In this document: piece by piece, positions 1 through 7,882 of the stretch | How positions within the stretch are numbered: the stretch's first letter is position 1 | Layout of the letters: each line of letters starts with the position of its first letter | Assembly: GCF_024385465.1 (NCBI RefSeq) | Contig: NZ_JANFLS010000004.1 | Location: forward strand, 450,788 to 514,787 | Reading direction: 5' to 3' | Source of the DNA: Arthrobacter sp. zg-Y844 | Lineage (GTDB): Bacteria; Actinomycetota; Actinomycetes; Actinomycetales; Micrococcaceae | DNA length: 64,000 nt | Notes under the pieces: generated by a model | What the model was told of the DNA's origin: nothing | Database searches by the model: none | The model's input: only the letters and a program-made list of their open reading frames with translations | Made by a program: the position numbers and the translations under genes

Positions 1-1153
1 GAACGCCGCGGCCGGGCGGCTCCTTGCCGCCGAAGTGCGTGCACCGGGGAACCTGCCGCCCTTTACGAACTCGCAGATGGACGGTTACGCCGTCCGGGTT
101 GCCGACCTCGCTGCCGCCGGGGACCTGCCGCCGGCCCCCGGCAGGGTCCACCTGGCCACGGCCGCACCCATCCCGGCCGGCTCGGCACCGCCGCCGCTGC
201 TCCCCGGCACCGCCGCACCCGTGATGACCGGTGCCATGCTGCCCGAGGGTGCCGATGCCGTCGTTCCGATCGAGGCCTGCACGCCCGACACCTTCGTGCC
301 CGCCGCGGAGCCCCCTGGCACTGTGGCGGTCCCCGCAGAGGTGCCCGCCGGGCAGTTTGTCCGCAGGGCAGGCAGCGATATTGCCGCAGGAACCCCGGCG
401 CTGCCCGCCGGTGCCGTGCTGGGTCCGCTGCAGCTGGGCCTGCTCGCGGCACTCGGCCTGGACCGCGTCACCGTCCGGGCCCGGCCGCGGGTGCTGCTGC
501 TGACCACCGGAGACGAAGTCATCGAACCGGGCCGGCCGCTCGGGCCGGGCCAGATCCACGACGCCAACACCACCCTGCTCCGCAGCTCGCTCGAGGAGGC
601 GGGCGCGGAGGTACTCCGGTCCCGGATCCTGGCCGACTCCCCGCAGGAGTTCACCGACCGGCTCCGTGCCGACGTCGCCGCAGACGCCCCGGACCTGGTC
701 CTCACCTCGGGCGGCATCAGCAAGGGAGCCTACGAGGTGGTGCGCCAGGGCCTCGCCTCGCAGGACGTGGCGTTCCTGTCCGTGGCCATGCAGCCCGGCG
801 GTCCGCAGGGCATCGGCACGGTCGACGGCGTCCCGTTCCTCGGGTTCCCGGGCAACCCGGTCAGCTCGCTGGTCTCCTTCGAGATGTTCCTGCGTCCGGC
901 CCTGACGGCCGTCACCGGCGCGCCGCGGCCTCGGGCGGAAGTGCCCGCCCGCCTCACCGCCCCGCTCGGCAGCCCCGCCGGCAAGCACCAGGTGCGCCGC
1001 GGCCGGTACACGGCCGGAACGGTGGAACCGGTGGGCGGACCCGGGTCCCACCTGGTCCATGCCCTGGCCTCCTCCAACGCCCTGATCTCCGTCCCCGTGG
1101 GGACGGAGCACCTCGAAGCCGGCGCAGAAGTGACAGTATTGCTACTGGAATAA
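1..1153 (+). CDS. moeA: Molybdopterin molybdenumtransferase MoeA (5' end outside window)
   Basis: Catalyses molybdate insertion into adenylylated molybdopterin, the last step of Moco synthesis. The frame is open from base 2, so the start lies left of the window; about 383 codons are visible against a usual 400-420. Seen: the N-terminal NSQMDGYAV segment near bases 67-93, the MPT-binding signature [13 protein letters not shown] near 705-743, and [10 protein letters not shown] near 840-870, followed by the C-terminal beta domain. It precedes moaC, mog and moaE in the same direction, which fits a Moco operon. An ATG at 35 in the same frame is too far inside the conserved region to be the real start. 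Confidence 0.95.
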   Translation, partial: NAAAGRLLAAEVRAPGNLPPFTNSQMDGYAVRVADLAAAGDLPPAPGRVHLATAAPIPAGSAPPPLLPGTAAPVMTGAMLPEGADAVVPIEACTPDTFVPAAEPPGTVAVPAEVPAGQFVRRAGSDIAAGTPALPAGAVLGPLQLGLLAALGLDRVTVRARPRVLLLTTGDEVIEPGRPLGPGQIHDANTTLLRSSLEEAGAEVLRSRILADSPQEFTDRLRADVAADAPDLVLTSGGISKGAYEVVRQGLASQDVAFLSVAMQPGGPQGIGTVDGVPFLGFPGNPVSSLVSFEMFLRPALTAVTGAPRPRAEVPARLTAPLGSPAGKHQVRRGRYTAGTVEPVGGPGSHLVHALASSNALISVPVGTEHLEAGAEVTVLLLE

Positions 1154-1199
1154 CCGCAACTGTGTCCCGCCCGGACGCCGTGCCCGAAAGGACCCTGCC

Positions 1200-1694
1200 G
1201 TGAGCGCCGAACCCGAAGACCTCCACCCCGCCGGCCTGACCCACGTCCGCGAGGACGGCTCCGCGCACATGGTGGATGTCTCCGCCAAGACCGAAACCAC
1301 GCGCCAGGCCACGGCACAGGCCGTGCTGTGCAGCACCGCCGAGGTGGTACGCCTGATTGCCGACGGCGGGCTGCCGAAGGGCGACGCGCTGGCCGTGGCC
1401 CGGGTGGCCGGCATCATGGCCGCCAAGCAGACGTCCAACCTCATTCCGCTGTGCCATCCGCTGCCCCTGACGAAGGTCACCGTGGACTTCACCCCGCGGG
1501 AGGGCGACGTCGTCGTGGAAGCCACCGTGAAGACCAAGGCACTCACCGGCGTCGAAATGGAAGCGCTGACCGCCGCCTCCGTGGCCGCACTGACGCTCTA
1601 CGACATGATCAAGGCCGTCGACAAACATGCCCGCATCACCGACATCATGGTGCGGGCCAAGTCCGGCGGCAAAAGCGGAGACTGGGCGTTGTGA
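1200..1694 (+). CDS. moaC: Cyclic pyranopterin monophosphate synthase MoaC
   Basis: Converts the MoaA product to cyclic pyranopterin monophosphate, the first Moco intermediate. The 164-aa product has the family length and carries the active-site blocks [18 protein letters not shown] and [20 protein letters not shown], including the conserved HP and the late Lys-Ala-Val-Asp stretch. It starts at GTG 1200, 46 nt after moeA. Its stop overlaps the GTG start of the next gene by 4 nt (GTGA), implying translational coupling. No moaA or moaD lies in the window, so those steps are encoded elsewhere. Confidence 0.95.
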   Translation: MSAEPEDLHPAGLTHVREDGSAHMVDVSAKTETTRQATAQAVLCSTAEVVRLIADGGLPKGDALAVARVAGIMAAKQTSNLIPLCHPLPLTKVTVDFTPREGDVVVEATVKTKALTGVEMEALTAASVAALTLYDMIKAVDKHARITDIMVRAKSGGKSGDWAL

Positions 1695-2182
1695 GCACTC
1701 CGTCATCCCGCCGCACCGCAGGGGTACTGATTGCCTCCACCCGCGCCGCCGCCGGCACCTACCAGGATGAATGCGGCCCGCTGATTGCCGACTGGCTGTA
1801 TGCCCTGGGCTATGACATTGTGCTGGCCGAAGTGGTGCCCGACGGCGTGGAGGTCGCCGCGTCGCTGCAGTGCATCCTCGCCCTCGAACCTTCGGTCCTG
1901 CTCACCAGCGGAGGCACCGGGCTCAGCCCGGACGACGTCACCCCCGAGTCCACCGAGCCCCTGCTGGACCGGCACGTGCCCGGAGTCATGGAAGCCATCC
2001 GTGCCAAGGGGCTGGCCTCGACGCCGATGGCCGCCATCAGCCGCGGGTTCGCCGGCACCGCCGGCCGCACCTTTGTGGTCAACCTGCCCGGTTCCCCGGC
2101 CGCGGTGGCGGACGGGCTGGCCGTACTGGAACCGATCATCGGCCATATCTGCGGCCAGTTGGAAGGAAAGCGTGAACACTAG
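1691..2182 (+). CDS. mog: MogA/MoaB-family molybdopterin adenylyltransferase
   Basis: Adenylylates molybdopterin ahead of metal insertion by MoeA. About 163 aa from the GTG at 1691, chosen because it gives the GTGA overlap with moaC and leaves the family's usual first strand ([13 protein letters not shown]) near the N-terminus. The MPT-binding signature [19 protein letters not shown] and the later NLPGSPAAV loop are both present. The same frame is open further upstream to about 1328, but that part is moaC read out of frame. MogA and MoaB cannot be told apart from motifs alone. The 3' end overlaps moaE by 11 nt. Confidence 0.88.
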   Translation: MSTPSSRRTAGVLIASTRAAAGTYQDECGPLIADWLYALGYDIVLAEVVPDGVEVAASLQCILALEPSVLLTSGGTGLSPDDVTPESTEPLLDRHVPGVMEAIRAKGLASTPMAAISRGFAGTAGRTFVVNLPGSPAAVADGLAVLEPIIGHICGQLEGKREH

Positions 2183-2609
2183 CGAAGTTGTCCGTGCCAC
2201 CGTCTCCGCCGAGCCGCTGAGCAGCACCGAGGCCGAACAGAACGCGTGGTCGCCGGACTGCGGCGCCGTGGTCCTCTTCAGCGGCATCGTCCGCAACCAC
2301 GACGACGGCAAGTCCGTCACGGCACTTGCCTACAGCGCGCACCCCACGGCACAGTCCGTGCTGGGCGAGGTGGCCGCCGGAATTGCGGCGAAGTACGACG
2401 GCGTCCGGATCTGGGTGGCCCACCGCACCGGGGACCTGGACATCGGTGACGCCGCCCTGGTGGCTGCCGTCGCCTCGGCCCATCGAGGCACCGCGTTTGC
2501 GGCCTGCTCCGAGCTCGTGGACACGGTCAAGGCGAACGTGCCCATCTGGAAGGAGCAGGGCTTCACGGACGGCAGCACCGAGTGGGTGGGCGTCAGCGAC
2601 CGGCCCTGA
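2172..2609 (+). CDS. moaE: Molybdopterin synthase catalytic subunit MoaE
   Basis: Large subunit of molybdopterin synthase, which transfers sulfur from MoaD thiocarboxylate to cyclic pyranopterin monophosphate. About 145 aa from GTG 2172, which follows GGAAGGAAAG at a good distance. Seen: GAVVLFSGIVRNHDDGKSV, the RIWVAHRTGDLDIGDAAL block and the C-terminal KANVPIWKEQGF with the catalytic Lys region. It ends the Moco run; dapB follows after 17 nt with its own promoter-like hexamer. Confidence 0.93.
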   Translation: MNTSEVVRATVSAEPLSSTEAEQNAWSPDCGAVVLFSGIVRNHDDGKSVTALAYSAHPTAQSVLGEVAAGIAAKYDGVRIWVAHRTGDLDIGDAALVAAVASAHRGTAFAACSELVDTVKANVPIWKEQGFTDGSTEWVGVSDRP

Positions 2610-2613
2610 CCGG

Positions 2614-2619
2614 TAATCT
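2614..2619 (+). promoter_or_regulatory. TAATCT -10 hexamer of dapB (leaderless type)
   Basis: TAATCT lies 7 nt before the dapB ATG, so initiation would fall at or next to the start codon. It is one of many identical arrangements in this window. No clear -35 is visible. Confidence 0.5.
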
Positions 2620-2626
2620 GGAGCCT

Positions 2627-3385
2627 ATGAGCGAAAAACTTGCCGTAGCGGTCCTCGGGGCCGCAGGCCGCATGGGGTCCGAGGCCGTTGCCGCCGTCGA
2701 GGCCGCCGAAGACATGGAACTCGTTGCAGCGCTGGGCCGTACCGACCCGCTGGAAACCCTCGTCTCGGCCGGTGCCCGGTACGTAGTGGACCTGACCGTG
2801 CCGGACAGCACCGAGGCCAACGTCCGCTTCGCCGTCGAGCACGGCATGCACGCCGTGGTCGGCACCACCGGATGGGATGCCGAGCGGCTGGGCCGCCTGG
2901 CGGAGCTGCTGGAAACGTCCCCCGCTACCGGTGTGCTCATCGCGCCGAACTTCGCCCTCGGCTCCGTGCTGGCCTCGGCCTTCGCCGCCAAGGCCGCCCG
3001 CTACTTCGAATCGGTGGAACTGATTGAGCTGCACCACCCGGACAAGGTGGACGCCCCCTCGGGAACGGCCGTACGCACCGCGCAGCTGATCGCCGCCGCA
3101 CGCGCCGAGGCCGCTGCGGCTCCCTCTCCGGATGCCACAACCAAGGCACTGCCGGGAGCGCGCGGCGCGGAGGTGGACGGAGTGCACGTGCATTCCGTGC
3201 GGCTGCGCGGGCTGGTGGCCCACCAGGAAGTGCTCCTGGGCGGGCCGGGCGAGCAGCTGACCATCCGGCATGATTCCTTCGACCGCGCCTCCTTCATGCC
3301 CGGTGTCCTGCTGGGCCTGCGGCAGGTCGCCGGCCATCCCGGACTGACCGTCGGACTTGACGGCTACCTCAACCTGAACGACTAA
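2627..3385 (+). CDS. dapB: 4-hydroxy-tetrahydrodipicolinate reductase DapB
   Basis: NAD(P)H-dependent reduction of 4-hydroxy-tetrahydrodipicolinate in the DAP/lysine pathway, which also feeds peptidoglycan. 252 aa. The Rossmann motif GAAGRMG is at residues 11-17, VVGTTGW near 77-83, and the catalytic/substrate block ELHHPDKVDAPSGTA at 134-148. ATG 2627 is the start because it puts the nucleotide-binding strand at residues 5-10. The enzyme making its substrate, DapA, is encoded 1.8 kb downstream, and DapF for a later step is at 20787. Confidence 0.96.
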   Translation: MSEKLAVAVLGAAGRMGSEAVAAVEAAEDMELVAALGRTDPLETLVSAGARYVVDLTVPDSTEANVRFAVEHGMHAVVGTTGWDAERLGRLAELLETSPATGVLIAPNFALGSVLASAFAAKAARYFESVELIELHHPDKVDAPSGTAVRTAQLIAAARAEAAAAPSPDATTKALPGARGAEVDGVHVHSVRLRGLVAHQEVLLGGPGEQLTIRHDSFDRASFMPGVLLGLRQVAGHPGLTVGLDGYLNLND

Positions 3386-3393
3386 GGAACACG

Positions 3394-3879
3394 TTGTCTT
3401 TCTTCACCGGCCTTTTCTCCAACCGCGCCAAGCTCGGCGTGGCCCTGGTGACCCTGCTGCTCTTCTTCTACCTGTGGGTCTCGGCGCAGCGCGGCTGGCT
3501 GCTGCTCACTTCTGACGAAATTTCGGCCAAACTGATGGGCCTTGCCTACCTGGTGCTGCCGGTGGTCGGCGCGTGGGCGCTCATCCGCGAGCTGATGTTC
3601 GGCAACCGGACGGAGCAGATGGCCCGGATCCTGGCCGAGGAAGGCCGGCTGCCGGTGGATGACCTGCCGCGTACGCCTGCCGGACGGATTGTGCGGGAAG
3701 CCGCGGACGCCCAGTTCCCCGTGTACAAGGCCGAGACCGAGGCCGCGCCGGAGGATTGGCGCAGCTGGTTCCGGCTGTCCTGCGCCTACGACGCCGCCGG
3801 GGACCGCACGCGCGCCCGGCGCACCATGCGGCAGGCCGGCAGGCTCTATGCGGGAACCCGGAACCAGCCCGGAGCCTAG
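3394..3879 (+). CDS. Conserved two-TM membrane protein with TPR-like tail
   Basis: 161 aa from a TTG at 3394, preceded by AAGGAAC. Two hydrophobic segments at roughly residues 13-30 and 45-63 are followed by a soluble C-terminal half. That half contains an amphipathic pair resembling one tetratricopeptide unit (WRSWFRLSCAYDAAGDRTRA), so the tail is probably cytoplasmic and may bind a partner. The function is unknown to me. It sits 8 nt after dapB and is probably cotranscribed. Its stop overlaps the convergent gene's stop in the shared tetranucleotide CTAG. Confidence 0.75.
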   Translation: MSFFTGLFSNRAKLGVALVTLLLFFYLWVSAQRGWLLLTSDEISAKLMGLAYLVLPVVGAWALIRELMFGNRTEQMARILAEEGRLPVDDLPRTPAGRIVREAADAQFPVYKAETEAAPEDWRSWFRLSCAYDAAGDRTRARRTMRQAGRLYAGTRNQPGA

Positions 3880-5063
3880 CGCTTCTGCCGGGCCGGGGCC
3901 GCGGTCCGGCCGCCCTTGCCGCGGGCCAGCCGGGAGGCGCCCGAGGTGACCAGTTCCAGCGGGCCGCGTGCGTCGATGCGTTGGAACAGGACGGCCAACA
4001 CCACCAGGATCGCCGCTTGGATCCAGTACACCGGCATCGGTTCCAGGGGCGGGCTCTGCTGGTCCACCATGGTCATCACCCACACGTGCAGGCTGTACAG
4101 GGTGAGGGTCATGGCGCCGGCCGCGGAGAGGGGCAGCAGGAGGTTCGGCCGGGCACGCGTCAGGAGCAGGCAGGCGCCCAGCACGGCGGCTGCGGTGCCG
4201 GCGGTGTGCAGCATGTCCAGGCTGGTGTTGGAATGCGGTCCTGCCAACGCGAGCCACCACCAGGAACCGGTCTGCTCCACCGAACTGAGATTGACCTCCA
4301 GCATCCGTGCCAGCGGCCACTGCTGCCCGGACTCGGTGGCCCGGAGGGCATCAAAACCGCCCAGCTCACCAAGCAGGTAATAGGAGGTCAACTTTGCGGT
4401 CACGGCGGCAAACACCCCGCCCGTGAGCAGTCCCACCTGAACCGGCAGGCTGGTCAACGCCAGCCGCCCGATCACCAGCCCCAGCAGGATATAGCTCAGC
4501 CACTGCAGCACCGGGTAGAACCCCGTGACGAAGACATCCGCTGCCAGCGCGGCGGGGGAGAGGAACGCCTCCCAGGTGATGTTTCCACCGATATCCGACG
4601 GCGAGAGGTTCCGCAGCAGCCAGTCCCGCGCCACGTAGGCAAGCACCGGGGACAGGAGCAGCCAGGCCCCGGCCCAGACGGCCAGCCGGCGAAGCGGCAT
4701 ACCCAGGAACGGCAGCGCCAGCAGGAACAGGACGGCGTAATGGAAGAGGATGACGGCGATGGTGGTTTCCAGTCCGCCCAGGGTCAGGCCCACTAGGGCG
4801 ATGATGAGTGCCCGCACCGCAATCCCGCGCCGGTCCCGGTTCACTGCCTTCGCCTCATGGGGTTCGCTGCCGCCGGTCAGCAGCGCCAGCCCGACGCCGG
4901 CAACCACCGCGAACAAGGCCGAGGAACGTCCGGAGAACACCAGCCCGGTCAGGCTGGGATCGCCGGTTTCCTGGTTGTAGAGCGGCAGCACGTGCGTGGC
5001 GATCATGCCCAGCAGGGCGATACCGCGGGCAGCATCGATGCCGGTCAGGCGGCGTTGGTTCAT
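3876..5063 (-). CDS. Multi-pass membrane protein of the DUF1624/DUF418 (HGSNAT-like) type
   Basis: 395 aa from the ATG at 5063; the frame is open 29 codons further, but TGIDAARGIALLGMIATHV then falls at residues 6-24, where this family has it. About ten hydrophobic helices follow, with a Thr/Ser-rich loop and a basic C-terminus. The opening motif is that of the heparan-alpha-glucosaminide N-acetyltransferase catalytic domain and DUF418 relatives, thought to move acyl groups across the membrane; the substrate here is unknown. It is divergent from dapA (90-bp shared region) and convergent with the TPR-like membrane gene, overlapping it by the 4-nt CTAG. Confidence 0.8.
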   Translation of the reverse strand: MNQRRLTGIDAARGIALLGMIATHVLPLYNQETGDPSLTGLVFSGRSSALFAVVAGVGLALLTGGSEPHEAKAVNRDRRGIAVRALIIALVGLTLGGLETTIAVILFHYAVLFLLALPFLGMPLRRLAVWAGAWLLLSPVLAYVARDWLLRNLSPSDIGGNITWEAFLSPAALAADVFVTGFYPVLQWLSYILLGLVIGRLALTSLPVQVGLLTGGVFAAVTAKLTSYYLLGELGGFDALRATESGQQWPLARMLEVNLSSVEQTGSWWWLALAGPHSNTSLDMLHTAGTAAAVLGACLLLTRARPNLLLPLSAAGAMTLTLYSLHVWVMTMVDQQSPPLEPMPVYWIQAAILVVLAVLFQRIDARGPLELVTSGASRLARGKGGRTAAPARQKR

Positions 5064-5139
5064 GCACAGAATCGTCTCACAGGCCGCCGGGCCGGCTGCC
5101 GCTTCCACATACTGTTGCCCCATTGCGGTGCGTAACGGG

Positions 5140-5145
5140 TAACGT
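5140..5145 (+). promoter_or_regulatory. TAACGT -10 hexamer of dapA (leaderless type)
   Basis: TAACGT ends 7 nt before the dapA ATG in the 90-bp region between divergent genes. No ribosome binding site lies between it and the ATG, which fits a leaderless transcript. Confidence 0.5.
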
Positions 5146-5152
5146 TTCACCC

Positions 5153-6070
5153 ATGGATTTCCAAAACAGCACGCTTCCTTTCGGCACCCTCGTCACCGCC
5201 ATGGTGACCCCGTTCACCGAGGACGGGGAAGTGGACTTCGACGCCACTGCCTACCTGGCGAACAAGCTCGTCGAAGACGGCTGCGACGGCCTGGTGGTAT
5301 CCGGCACCACCGGTGAAACCTCCACGCTGGAAGACAGCGAGAAGGAAGACCTGTTCCGCGTGGTCGCCCAGACCGTGGGCGGCCGTGCCAAGGTCATTGC
5401 CGGCACCGGCACCAACCACACGTCCCACTCGGTGGAGATGGCCCGCCGTGCCGAGCGTGCCGGCGTCGACGGCCAGCTGGTGGTCACCCCGTACTACAAC
5501 AAGCCCACGCAGGCCGGCGTGGTGGCGCACTTCGACGCCGTCACCGCAGCCACCGACCTGCCGGTCATGGTGTACGACATTCCCGGCCGCGCCGGCATTG
5601 CCCTGAGCACCTCCACTATCTTCCGGCTGGCCGAGAACCCCCGGATCCTGGCGCTGAAGGACGCGAAGGCGGACTTCGCCGGCATCACCCGCGTGCTGGC
5701 CAACACCACGCTGGACGTTTACGCCGGCGACGACGGGCTGACCCTGCCGTGGATGGCCGCCGGTGCCGTCGGCGTCGTCAGCGTGTCCGCGCACGTGGCC
5801 ACCGCGCAGTTCCGCGCCCTGGTCGACGCCGCCGCAGCCGGGGATTTCGCCACTGCCCGCCGCATCCACTTCGAACTGGATCCGGTGGTCCGTGCCGTAA
5901 TGACCCACATTCCGGGCACCGTTTCGACGAAGCAGATCCTGGCGATGCAGAAGGTCATTCCCACTGCAGCGGTCCGGTTGCCGCTGGTGGCCCCCGACGC
6001 CGTCGAGATGGAAGCCATCCTGACCGACCTGGCAGAAGCCGGCATGGACTTCTCCCGGACCGAGGCGTAA
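5153..6070 (+). CDS. dapA: 4-hydroxy-tetrahydrodipicolinate synthase DapA
   Basis: Condenses pyruvate with aspartate semialdehyde, the first committed step of the DAP/lysine branch. 305 aa, a TIM-barrel class I aldolase. Seen: GTTGE at 51-55, YYNKPTQAG near 114-122, YDIPGR from residue 141, and the Schiff-base lysine in ALKDAKAD, Lys169. ATG 5153 gives the standard N-terminus (FGTLVTAMVTPF). The RNase J gene follows after 6 nt, a linkage common in actinobacteria, so the two are probably cotranscribed. Confidence 0.96.
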   Translation: MDFQNSTLPFGTLVTAMVTPFTEDGEVDFDATAYLANKLVEDGCDGLVVSGTTGETSTLEDSEKEDLFRVVAQTVGGRAKVIAGTGTNHTSHSVEMARRAERAGVDGQLVVTPYYNKPTQAGVVAHFDAVTAATDLPVMVYDIPGRAGIALSTSTIFRLAENPRILALKDAKADFAGITRVLANTTLDVYAGDDGLTLPWMAAGAVGVVSVSAHVATAQFRALVDAAAAGDFATARRIHFELDPVVRAVMTHIPGTVSTKQILAMQKVIPTAAVRLPLVAPDAVEMEAILTDLAEAGMDFSRTEA

Positions 6071-6076
6071 GCAATC

Positions 6077-7786
6077 ATGAGCGAAACTGCCGAAACTGCC
6101 GAAACCGCCGGACCCGGCCTGTTGACCCCGCCGCCGCTGGAGGCGGAAACCCTGAGGATCGTCGCGCTGGGCGGCCTGGGGGAGATCGGCCGGAACATGG
6201 CCGTCTTCGAAATCGACGGCAAGCTGCTCATCGTGGACTGCGGTGTCCTCTTCCCCGAGGAAACCCAGCCCGGTGTGGACCTCATCCTGCCGGACTTCTC
6301 CTACATCGAGGACCGCCTGGATGACGTGGTCGGCGTGGTGCTCACCCACGGCCACGAGGACCACATCGGCGCGGTGCCGTACCTGCTGCGGCTGAAGAAC
6401 GATATTCCCCTGATCGGTTCGCAGCTGACGCTGGCGCTGGTGGAAGCGAAGCTGCAGGAACACCGCATCAAGCCGTTCTCCCTGACGGTCACCGAGGGGC
6501 AGATCGAGCAGCTCGGCCCGTTCGAATGCGAATTCGTGGCGGTCAACCACTCCATCCCCGACGCGCTGGCTGTGTTCATCCGCACCGCTGCCGGCACGGT
6601 GCTGCACACCGGCGACTTCAAAATGGACCAGCTGCCCCTGGACGGCCGGATCACGGACCTGCGCGCCTTCGCCCGGCTGGGTGAAGAGGGCGTGGACCTG
6701 TTCATGGCTGACTCCACCAACGCCGACGTCCCCGGGTTCACCACCGCCGAACGCGAAATCGGCCCGGTCCTGCAGGAACTGTTCGGCAAAGTGGACAAGC
6801 GCATCATTGTCGCTTCCTTCTCCTCCCACATCCACCGCGTCCAGCAGGTCCTCGACGCTGCCGCCGCGGACAACCGCTTCGTCTGCTTTGTCGGACGGTC
6901 CATGGTGCGCAATATGGCGATCGCCGAGAAACTCGGTTACCTCCACGTGCCCGAAGGCATCCTGGTCGACCTGAAGAACGTCGACGAGCTGCCGGACAAC
7001 AAGGTGGTGCTGATGTCCACCGGATCCCAGGGCGAGCCCATGGCGGCCCTGTCCCGGATGGCGAACGGCGACCACCGGATCCGCATCGGCAAGGGCGACA
7101 CCGTCATCCTCGCCTCATCCCTGATTCCCGGCAACGAAAACGCCGTGTTCCGCGTGATCAACGGGCTTATGCGGCTGGGTGCCGACGTCGTACACAAGGG
7201 CAACGCGAAAATCCACGTCTCCGGGCACGCAGCCGCCGGTGAACTGCTCTACTGCTACAACATCCTGCGGCCGAAGAACGCCATGCCGGTGCACGGCGAG
7301 ACCCGGCACCTCATCGCCAACGGACGCCTGGCCGCTGCCACCGGTGTCCCGGAGCAGAACATCATCCTGGCCGACGACGGCACGGTGGTGGACCTGCGCG
7401 ACGGCAAGGCCCGCGTGGTGGGGGAAGTGGAGTGCGGCTTCGTCTACGTGGACGGGTCCAGCGTCGGAGCGATCACCGACACCGACCTGAAGGACCGGCG
7501 GATCCTCAGCGAGGAAGGCTTCATCTCCATCATTTCCGTGGTGAACCGCAGTACCGGCACCATCGTCTCCGGCCCGGAAATCCACGCGCGCGGCTTTGCC
7601 GAGGGTGACGCGGTCTTCGACGAGATCATTCCCAAGATCAGTGCGGCCCTGGAAGAAGCGGTGCGCTCCAACACCGACCACACCACCTACCAGCTGCAGC
7701 AGGTGGTCCGGCGGGTCGTGGGGACCTGGGTCAACCGCCGGCTGCGGCGCCGTCCCATGATCGTGCCGGTAGTGGTCGAGGCCTAG
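6077..7786 (+). CDS. rnj: Ribonuclease J
   Basis: Metallo-beta-lactamase/beta-CASP ribonuclease with endo- and 5' exonuclease activity in RNA decay and rRNA maturation. 569 aa, standard length. The zinc motif HGHEDH is at residues 91-96; the beta-CASP domain follows with the SFSSHIHR stretch, then STGSQGEP, and the C-terminal histidine in SGHAAAGE. The short leader before LRIVALGGLGEIGRN is low-complexity (repeated ETAET). The start ATG 6077 lies 6 nt after the dapA stop. Confidence 0.96.
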   Translation: MSETAETAETAGPGLLTPPPLEAETLRIVALGGLGEIGRNMAVFEIDGKLLIVDCGVLFPEETQPGVDLILPDFSYIEDRLDDVVGVVLTHGHEDHIGAVPYLLRLKNDIPLIGSQLTLALVEAKLQEHRIKPFSLTVTEGQIEQLGPFECEFVAVNHSIPDALAVFIRTAAGTVLHTGDFKMDQLPLDGRITDLRAFARLGEEGVDLFMADSTNADVPGFTTAEREIGPVLQELFGKVDKRIIVASFSSHIHRVQQVLDAAAADNRFVCFVGRSMVRNMAIAEKLGYLHVPEGILVDLKNVDELPDNKVVLMSTGSQGEPMAALSRMANGDHRIRIGKGDTVILASSLIPGNENAVFRVINGLMRLGADVVHKGNAKIHVSGHAAAGELLYCYNILRPKNAMPVHGETRHLIANGRLAAATGVPEQNIILADDGTVVDLRDGKARVVGEVECGFVYVDGSSVGAITDTDLKDRRILSEEGFISIISVVNRSTGTIVSGPEIHARGFAEGDAVFDEIIPKISAALEEAVRSNTDHTTYQLQQVVRRVVGTWVNRRLRRRPMIVPVVVEA

Positions 7787-7869
7787 TCCGGGCCGTGGTA
7801 CAGGGTGGGCAAGTAGCCCGAAAACCGTTCCCGGCCGCGTAAATTCAGGGTATCCGGGGCCCCATCGGG

Positions 7870-7875
7870 TAGCGT
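7870..7875 (+). promoter_or_regulatory. TAGCGT -10 hexamer of ftsK (decides the start)
   Basis: TAGCGT lies exactly 7 nt before ATG 7883. It overlaps the GTG at 7874, which could therefore not be in the transcript. This argues for ATG 7883 as the ftsK start. Confidence 0.5.
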
Positions 7876-7882
7876 GGCTCGT

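Noticed and set aside
5147..7075. A 642-codon minus-strand frame opposite dapA and RNase J
   Set aside because: The plus-strand genes have intact motifs throughout, and the minus frame has shadow composition and no ribosome site.
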